Shown here one piece after another: positions 58,381 through 64,000 of a stretch of DNA of 64,000 bases. The DNA lies in contig JBGCFY010000099.1 in NCBI GenBank assembly GCA_045110315.1, forward strand, positions 1 through 64,000, in the 5' to 3' direction. How positions within the stretch are numbered: the stretch's first letter is position 1; every line of letters begins with the position of its first letter. This DNA is from CALFBG01 sp045110315. Lineage in GTDB: Bacteria; Bacteroidota; Bacteroidia; Chitinophagales; Saprospiraceae. Under the pieces are notes generated by a model. That model saw nothing but the letters and a program-made list of their open reading frames with translations. It made no database searches and had not been told where the DNA came from. A program made the position numbers and the translations under genes.

Positions 58381-60501
58381 ATGAAACAAATTATCCAAGA
58401 TCTTAAATCCGGAGAAACGATTCTTGAAGAAATTCCAGTACCTCAGAAAAAGCGGGGACATGTACTCATTAAAACACATCGTACGCTGGTCTCTCTAGGT
58501 ACCGAGAGAATGCTAGTTAGTTTTGGAAAAGCAAGTTACCTAGAGAAAGCGCGACAACAGCCCGACAAAGTAAAGCAGGTTTTGGATAAAATTAAGTCAG
58601 ATGGATTACGACCTACCATCGAGACGGTAATGCGTAAGCTGAACGAGCCGATCCCATTAGGATATTGTAACGCAGGGGAAGTGATTGGAGTAGGAGAGGG
58701 CGTCACCGAGTTCAAAATTGGAGACCGTGTAGTTTCCAATGGCAACCACGCAGAAGTCGTTAATGTACCAAAGAACTTAGTCGCAAAAATTCCAGATGGA
58801 GTTTCTTACGATGAAGCTAGTTTTACAGTGATTGGAGCCATTGCTTTGCAAGGGATTCGATTGATTAATCCTAGTTTTGGAGAAACGGTAGTTGTTACCG
58901 GTTTGGGTCTTATCGGTTTAATCGCCGCACAGTTATTAATGGCGAATGGTTGCGAAGTGATTGGCCTCGACTTTGATCAACAAAAAGTTGACCTTGCGCA
59001 GCAGTGGGGCGTCAAAGCATTTAATGTAGGCGCAGGTGTTGATCCCGTAAAAACGGTGGAAGATCTTACGAATGGCATTGGTGCAGATGCTGTTTTAATT
59101 ACGGCTTCTACCAAAAGTAACGATGTAATTTCGCAAGCAGCGAAGATGAGTCGAAAAAGAGGTCGTATCGTATTGGTAGGTGTCATTGGTTTGAATATCC
59201 AACGGGCAGATTTTTATAATAAAGAATTGAGTTTTCAAGTTTCCTGTTCTTACGGGCCGGGTCGTTATGATGCCAATTACGAAGAGAAAGGACAAGATTA
59301 CCCACTACCATTTGTACGTTGGACGGAGAAGAGAAACTTTGAAGCCATTTTGAGCGCCTTAGCGGCCAAACGCTTACAGGTAGATACGCTCATCTCAGAG
59401 AAATTAAAAATTGAAGCTTTTCAGGAAATTTATGGAGATATCGCAGGTTCTAATTCAATTGCGACAATCTTAGAGTATCCAGGAAATATAGACCTTAAAC
59501 AAACGAGCGTTAGTGTCACGCCACAGTCTTTTGTAGAGAAAAAAGGCGTCCTCGGAATCATCGGTGCGGGTAACTTTACCAAGGGTATGATTGTTCCTAT
59601 GTTGAAAAAATTAAACGCTTCAATTAAATATATTGCTAGTTCGGGTGGACTTTCCGCAACAGTGACCGCAAAAAAATATAAGATTGCCAACGCAACGACG
59701 AATTACCAAGATATCCTTAAAGATCCTGAAGTCGATGCAGTACTAATCACAACGCGGCACAACTCGCATGCGCAGCAAACGTTGGAGTGTATCGAACATG
59801 GTAAACATGTTTTTATCGAGAAACCGTTGGCGATGAATTTGGAAGAATTAGATGCCATCGAAAAAGCATATCGTTCGGCTTCTGTAAAGTTATTAGTTGG
59901 TTTCAATCGCCGATTTTCTCCTTTTGCGATTGACGCAAAAAAGCAATTAGGCGGAAGTAATCATCCAATTAGTGTAATTGCTACGATGAACGCAGGGTTT
60001 ATTCCAGAAGATCATTGGACACAAGATATTAATATCGGTGGCGGAAGAATTATTGGAGAAGCTTGTCACCTGATTGATTTAATCACTTATTTTACGGGTA
60101 GTAAAGTGGAGAAAATTATCATGAATGCCATCGGTCCAGAATATTCGGCGGGCACGGATAATGCTTCCATTTTACTGCGGTATCAAAATGGATCGCAAGG
60201 AGTAATTAATTATTTTTCTAATGGACATAAAGCATATTCGAAAGAAAGAGTAGAGATTTATTCTCAAGGTAAAACAATGGTTTTAGACAATTTTCGAAAA
60301 TCACAGTATTACGGATTTAAAAGTTCTGGGATGAGTAAATCGCAAGATAAAGGTCATTACAATCAGTTTAAAATGTTTGTAGAAAATATTAAATCAGGTG
60401 GACCAGAAATCATTCCATTTGATGATATTTTGAATACTTCCAGAGCAGCGATTAAAGCAGTGGAAAGTTTACAGCAGTCTAAATGGATGGATGTAGAATA
60501 G
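58381..60501 (+). CDS. Bi-domain oxidoreductase: zinc-type alcohol dehydrogenase fused to Gfo/Idh/MocA
   Basis: A 706-aa fusion. Residues 1-360 are a medium-chain dehydrogenase (LGYCNAGEVIGVGEGVTEFK, VVTGLGLIGLIAAQLLMANG). Residues about 388-700 are a Gfo/Idh/MocA unit (GVLGIIGAGNFTKGMIVPML, FIEKPLAMNLEELDAIE, GGGRIIGEACHLIDLI). This fusion is a known companion of heparinase II/III-like genes in polysaccharide loci, as here where the heparinase gene is next. It probably interconverts sugars through a keto intermediate, with the two domains passing it between them. Substrate unknown. Confidence 0.88.
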   Translation: MKQIIQDLKSGETILEEIPVPQKKRGHVLIKTHRTLVSLGTERMLVSFGKASYLEKARQQPDKVKQVLDKIKSDGLRPTIETVMRKLNEPIPLGYCNAGEVIGVGEGVTEFKIGDRVVSNGNHAEVVNVPKNLVAKIPDGVSYDEASFTVIGAIALQGIRLINPSFGETVVVTGLGLIGLIAAQLLMANGCEVIGLDFDQQKVDLAQQWGVKAFNVGAGVDPVKTVEDLTNGIGADAVLITASTKSNDVISQAAKMSRKRGRIVLVGVIGLNIQRADFYNKELSFQVSCSYGPGRYDANYEEKGQDYPLPFVRWTEKRNFEAILSALAAKRLQVDTLISEKLKIEAFQEIYGDIAGSNSIATILEYPGNIDLKQTSVSVTPQSFVEKKGVLGIIGAGNFTKGMIVPMLKKLNASIKYIASSGGLSATVTAKKYKIANATTNYQDILKDPEVDAVLITTRHNSHAQQTLECIEHGKHVFIEKPLAMNLEELDAIEKAYRSASVKLLVGFNRRFSPFAIDAKKQLGGSNHPISVIATMNAGFIPEDHWTQDINIGGGRIIGEACHLIDLITYFTGSKVEKIIMNAIGPEYSAGTDNASILLRYQNGSQGVINYFSNGHKAYSKERVEIYSQGKTMVLDNFRKSQYYGFKSSGMSKSQDKGHYNQFKMFVENIKSGGPEIIPFDDILNTSRAAIKAVESLQQSKWMDVE

Positions 60502-60556
60502 AGGGTTAAAATTTATATTCCGCTACTTCAAAAAGTATCACGATTAAGTATCCGCC

Positions 60557-62146
60557 TTGAAAAAAATCTTACGACTCTTACGAACTGTACAATACTTAAA
60601 GCCGATTCAAGTTCAGTATCGCTTGTATTATATGCTGAGAAAGCAGTGGTGGAAGTTGACAAAATTTAACTTTAATTGGACACCAACGCCGCCGGTTACG
60701 CGTAACTTGCAAATGATTGATGGTATTACGAACGATCGAAGTTATCAATCAAAGCATACATTTCAGTTTCTCAATTTAGATCAAACCTTCTCGGGTAAGA
60801 TCAACTGGAATCATGCAGCTTACGGGAAGCTTTGGACTTATAATTTAACTTATTTTGAATACCTGCAGCAAGCCGAAATCACGGCGGAGGAAGGACGATA
60901 TTTGATCGAAGACTTTATAGCTTCTATTGCAAGCATGAAAGATGGGATCGAACCTTTTCCAACGAGTTTAAGAATTATCAATTGGGTTAAATTTTTGGTA
61001 AAAAATCAACTTCAAGACGCCAAGATTAACCAAAGTTTATACGCGCAAGTACAAAGCCTACTCGCGCAGCTTGAATACCATTTGTTAGGAAATCATTTAT
61101 TGGAAAATGGCTTTGCTCTATTCATCGCAGGGTTTTATTTTGAAGATGCTAAAATTTTGGCGAAAGCCGAAACAATCTTACGAGCAGAATTAAACGAACA
61201 AATCCTGGAAGATGGTGCTCATTTCGAGCTTACACCAATGTATCACCAATTGATGTTATATCGTTTACTGGATTGTATTAATTTGGTTCAGCAAAATCCA
61301 GGACTAATCAAAAAGGAGTGGGAACAAGAACTGAGAAAAAAAGCGCAATTGATGTTGGGCTGGATGCACAAGATTAGCTTTAATGGTTTGCAAGCCATGC
61401 CACTTTTAAACGATAGTACCTTAGGAATTGCACCAAGTGCGGAAGCTTTGGACACTTATGCCAAAGCATTGGCATTAACGATGCAGCCTGTTGAATTGGG
61501 AGAAAGTGGGTACCGTAAGTTCAAAAATGAAAATTACGAAATCTTAGTAGATATTGGCGCGATTGGACCGACCTACATTCCTGGACATGCCCATAGTGAT
61601 AGTTTAAATTTTGTGCTTTACGCAAAGGATCAAGCGATTATTGTTGATCCAGGTATTTCAACCTACGAAAAAAATCAGCAGCGCACGTTGGAAAGATCCA
61701 GCGCATATCATAATAGTGTAAGTATCGCAGGACAAGATTCTTCGGAAGTATGGGGAGGATTTCGTGTGGGAAGGAGAGCTAAGATTGCAGCATTAGTCGA
61801 GCGTGATAAAACGGAAATTACCGCGACACACAATGGCTATCGTTACTTGGGAGCACAACATCAGCGTAGCTTCCATTTTTCGGACCGAACCATTACAATT
61901 ACCGACAAGGTTTTTGGGAAAAAGATTAGCGATACCTGCGCATTTTTACACTTTTCCCCCGAGGAAAAAGTCAAAGTGGAAGAAAATAAAATTATTGGCA
62001 ACTTTGGGGAAATTTACTTCTCTACGCCAGTTACCTTAGTCCTAGAAAACTACCATTTTTCGGTAGGATTTAACAAAACACAAAACGCTTCGAAAGTCAT
62101 CATTGGGTTTACCCAAGAATTGATCACCACAATTCAACTGAAATGA
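60557..62146 (+). CDS. Heparinase II/III-family protein
   Basis: A 529-aa protein without a signal peptide: N-terminal helical toroid (PTSLRIINWVKFLVK, HLLGNHLLENGFALFIAGFY, LEDGAHFELTPMYHQLMLYR) and the heparinase II/III beta-sandwich with GHAHSDSLNFVLYAKDQAII and YHNSVSIAGQDSSEVWGGFR. Lyases of this fold cleave uronic-acid polymers. The lack of a signal peptide and position in a biosynthesis operon suggest a cytoplasmic role on an intermediate rather than degradation. Start is TTG; it overlaps the next gene by 4 bp. Confidence 0.88.
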   Translation: MKKILRLLRTVQYLKPIQVQYRLYYMLRKQWWKLTKFNFNWTPTPPVTRNLQMIDGITNDRSYQSKHTFQFLNLDQTFSGKINWNHAAYGKLWTYNLTYFEYLQQAEITAEEGRYLIEDFIASIASMKDGIEPFPTSLRIINWVKFLVKNQLQDAKINQSLYAQVQSLLAQLEYHLLGNHLLENGFALFIAGFYFEDAKILAKAETILRAELNEQILEDGAHFELTPMYHQLMLYRLLDCINLVQQNPGLIKKEWEQELRKKAQLMLGWMHKISFNGLQAMPLLNDSTLGIAPSAEALDTYAKALALTMQPVELGESGYRKFKNENYEILVDIGAIGPTYIPGHAHSDSLNFVLYAKDQAIIVDPGISTYEKNQQRTLERSSAYHNSVSIAGQDSSEVWGGFRVGRRAKIAALVERDKTEITATHNGYRYLGAQHQRSFHFSDRTITITDKVFGKKISDTCAFLHFSPEEKVKVEENKIIGNFGEIYFSTPVTLVLENYHFSVGFNKTQNASKVIIGFTQELITTIQLK

Positions 62147-63387
62147 ATATTTTATTTCTAACGGATAATTTTCCCCCCGAGGGAAATGCACCAGCTAATC
62201 GTACCTTTGAACATTGTACCGAGTGGCAAAAAAAAGGTGCACAAGTTACAGTAATTACTTGTGCACCTAATTTCCCTAAAGGTAAAGTATTTGAGGGTTA
62301 TAAAAACAAACTTTACCAAACGGAGATGATGGACGGGGTCAAAGTGATTCGGGTGTGGAGTTATATTTCTGCGAATCAGGGTACGTTTAAAAGAACTTTA
62401 GATTATTTGAGTTTTTGTATCATGTCTTTTTTCGCAAGTCTATTTGTTAAAACGGACATTATTATTGCCACTTCGCCACAATTCTTTACCGCGATTAGTG
62501 GCTATTTCGCTGCGCTTTTCAAGCGGAAACCGTGGATTATGGAAGTCCGTGATTTATGGCCCGAATCCATCAAGGCGGTCAATGCAATCAATCAAAGTAA
62601 GGTTATTGACTTTCTTGAAAAAGTAGAATTGTTTCTGTATCGGAAAGCCAATCGGGTAGTTGTCGTTACCGAAGCCTTCAAAAAGAATATTATCGAAAGA
62701 GGGATTGATCCAGTGAAAATTGATGTTATTAAAAATGGCGTTGTACTGGATAAATATCAAGCACAAGAAAAAGATTTAGACTTATTAAAAAAACTTCAGC
62801 TCGACCAGAAATTTGTTTTAGGGTATCTGGGAACACACGGAATGGCGCACAAACTGGATTTTATTTTGCGCTGTGCCGCTAAAGTAAAAGATCCTCAAAT
62901 ACACTTTTTATTTATCGGCGCGGGAGCGATGAAAGAAACCTTGGTGCAATTGAAAGAAGAATTGCAATTGAGCAATGTGACGATGTTACCTCCAATTCCC
63001 AAAAAAGAAGTGGTAGATTACATTAGCATCATCGACGTTGCACTCGTTCCCCTTAAGAAAAGTGATACTTTCAAAACGGTTATTCCTTCAAAGATTTTTG
63101 AAAATGCAGCAATGGGCAAACCAATCTTCTTAGGCGTAGAAGGAGAGTCTCAAGCGATTATTGAAAAGTATGAAGCAGGTCTTTGTTTTGAACCTGAAAA
63201 TGAAGCAGACTTTTTAATGAAGTTGACCCAACTTAAAAATGATCAAACGCGTTTCGCGGCGTATAAAAAAGGTTGTAGCGTTTTAGCAAAAGATTTTAGT
63301 CGGAAGAAACTAGCCGCTAGAATGTTTCTCATTATTTGTAAAATTATTCCTGGCGTTAGTCAATTAAAAAAGCAGGAAAGCATATGA
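62143..63387 (+). CDS. Family 4 glycosyltransferase, WbuB-like
   Basis: A 414-aa GT-B enzyme with the WbuB-type start FLTDNFPPEGNAPANRTFEH, MEVRDLWPESIKAVNAINQS and LGYLGTHGMAHKLDFILRC. The donor region is VALVPLKKSDTFKTVIPSKI with FENAAMGKPIFLGVEGE. WbuB/FnlX-type enzymes often transfer N-acetyl-fucosamine or related HexNAc sugars. ATGA overlaps join it to both neighbours. Confidence 0.87.
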   Translation: MNILFLTDNFPPEGNAPANRTFEHCTEWQKKGAQVTVITCAPNFPKGKVFEGYKNKLYQTEMMDGVKVIRVWSYISANQGTFKRTLDYLSFCIMSFFASLFVKTDIIIATSPQFFTAISGYFAALFKRKPWIMEVRDLWPESIKAVNAINQSKVIDFLEKVELFLYRKANRVVVVTEAFKKNIIERGIDPVKIDVIKNGVVLDKYQAQEKDLDLLKKLQLDQKFVLGYLGTHGMAHKLDFILRCAAKVKDPQIHFLFIGAGAMKETLVQLKEELQLSNVTMLPPIPKKEVVDYISIIDVALVPLKKSDTFKTVIPSKIFENAAMGKPIFLGVEGESQAIIEKYEAGLCFEPENEADFLMKLTQLKNDQTRFAAYKKGCSVLAKDFSRKKLAARMFLIICKIIPGVSQLKKQESI

Positions 63388-64000
63388 AAAAGGCTTTAAT
63401 TACTGGAATTACTGGTCAAGATGGCGCTTATTTAACGGAGCTTCTCCTGAAAAAAGGGTATCAGGTACATGGAATAAAAAGGCGTAGTTCTTTATTTAAT
63501 ACAGATCGGATTGATCACTTGTATCAAGATCCACACGTTGATAACCGAAATTTAATTTTACACTACGGTGATCTAGCGGATTCGACAAATCTCATTAGAA
63601 TTATCCAAGAAGTGCAACCCGATGAAATTTATAACCTAGGGGCGATGTCTCATGTGCGGGTAAGTTTCGATACACCGGAATATACAGCGGATGTAGTTGG
63701 CGTTGGCACCTTGAGATTAATGGAAGCCATTCGTTTATTAAACTTAGTTGAAAAAACGAAAATCTACCAAGCGTCCACTTCCGAACTCTACGGTTTGGTA
63801 CAAGAAGTTCCGCAATCAGAAACAACACCTTTCTATCCTCGTTCTCCGTATGCGGTTGCCAAAATGTATGCGTATTGGATTACCGTTAATTATCGAGAAG
63901 CCTACGGAATGTTCGCTTGTAATGGAATTTTGTTTAACCACGAAAGTCCTAAAAGAGGGGAGACCTTCGTCACGCGAAAAATTACGCGTGCCGTTGCTAG
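63384..64000 (+). CDS. gmd: GDP-mannose 4,6-dehydratase (5' part, cut by window end)
   Basis: The first 205 codons are visible: TGITGQDGAYLTELLLKKGY, the Gmd-specific GIKRRSSLFNTDRIDHLY, catalytic STSELYG and YAVAK, and FNHESPKRGETFVTRKITRA at the window edge. Gmd turns GDP-mannose into GDP-4-keto-6-deoxymannose, the precursor of GDP-fucose and GDP-rhamnose. An fcl or similar gene would be expected just to the right. It overlaps the preceding gene by 4 bp. Confidence 0.95.
   Translation, partial: MKKALITGITGQDGAYLTELLLKKGYQVHGIKRRSSLFNTDRIDHLYQDPHVDNRNLILHYGDLADSTNLIRIIQEVQPDEIYNLGAMSHVRVSFDTPEYTADVVGVGTLRLMEAIRLLNLVEKTKIYQASTSELYGLVQEVPQSETTPFYPRSPYAVAKMYAYWITVNYREAYGMFACNGILFNHESPKRGETFVTRKITRAVA

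Overview
The window is AT-rich DNA from a member of the Bacteroidota, most like the marine Saprospiria/Lewinella type. The pointers are a C25-family sortase-like protein with a type IX secretion (T9SS) style C-terminus, a CotH protein with a T9SS sorting tail, an ECF sigma/FecR/TonB-receptor/DUF4249 operon, a UpxY antiterminator, and several TAnnTTTG promoter boxes. The genus is inference.

Left arm (1-25.8 kb). After a rightward cytochrome/LRR membrane protein, everything reads leftward: a 1665-aa C25 peptidase, a WbpB/WbpD-like pair for diacetamido-uronic acid synthesis, cobalamin-dependent methionine synthase (metH), a Crp/Fnr regulator, a FIST sensor with its histidine kinase, a CotH-family surface protein, an orphan acyl carrier protein, and the sigma/FecR/TonB-receptor/DUF4249 operon.

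Centre (25.9-29.8 kb). This is a plasmid-type replication and partition module: a Rep_3 initiator, two clusters of about 20-bp iterons, a short ParA with an overlapping ribbon-helix-helix partner, and about 2 kb holding CACGTG-centred palindromes that look like a centromere. Genes on both sides read away from this centre and no integrase or transposase is seen. I therefore suspect the window lies on a large secondary replicon (megaplasmid or chromid) and spans its origin.

Right arm (29.8-64 kb). This is a long rightward capsule/exopolysaccharide locus: a Wzi/RemB-like barrel, a large SLBB export protein, a Wzz-like protein, a winged-helix protein, UpxY, then cysC-cysD-cysN for PAPS, nucleotide-sugar enzymes including an SQD1 (UDP-sulfoquinovose synthase) homologue, an acetyltransferase, methyltransferases, Wzx, a beta-helix lipoprotein, Wzy, three family 4 glycosyltransferases, a sulfotransferase, Gfo/Idh oxidoreductases, WecB, a heparinase II/III protein and the 5' part of gmd. 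The set predicts a Wzx/Wzy-made, uronic-acid-containing, sulfated polysaccharide. The initiating sugar-phosphate transferase is not in the window, so the locus probably continues to the right.

Intergenic spaces carry a MITE-like repeat (two full copies and one collapsed copy) and hairpins with a CATA loop. No rRNA, tRNA, CRISPR array or recognisable insertion sequence was found by reading.
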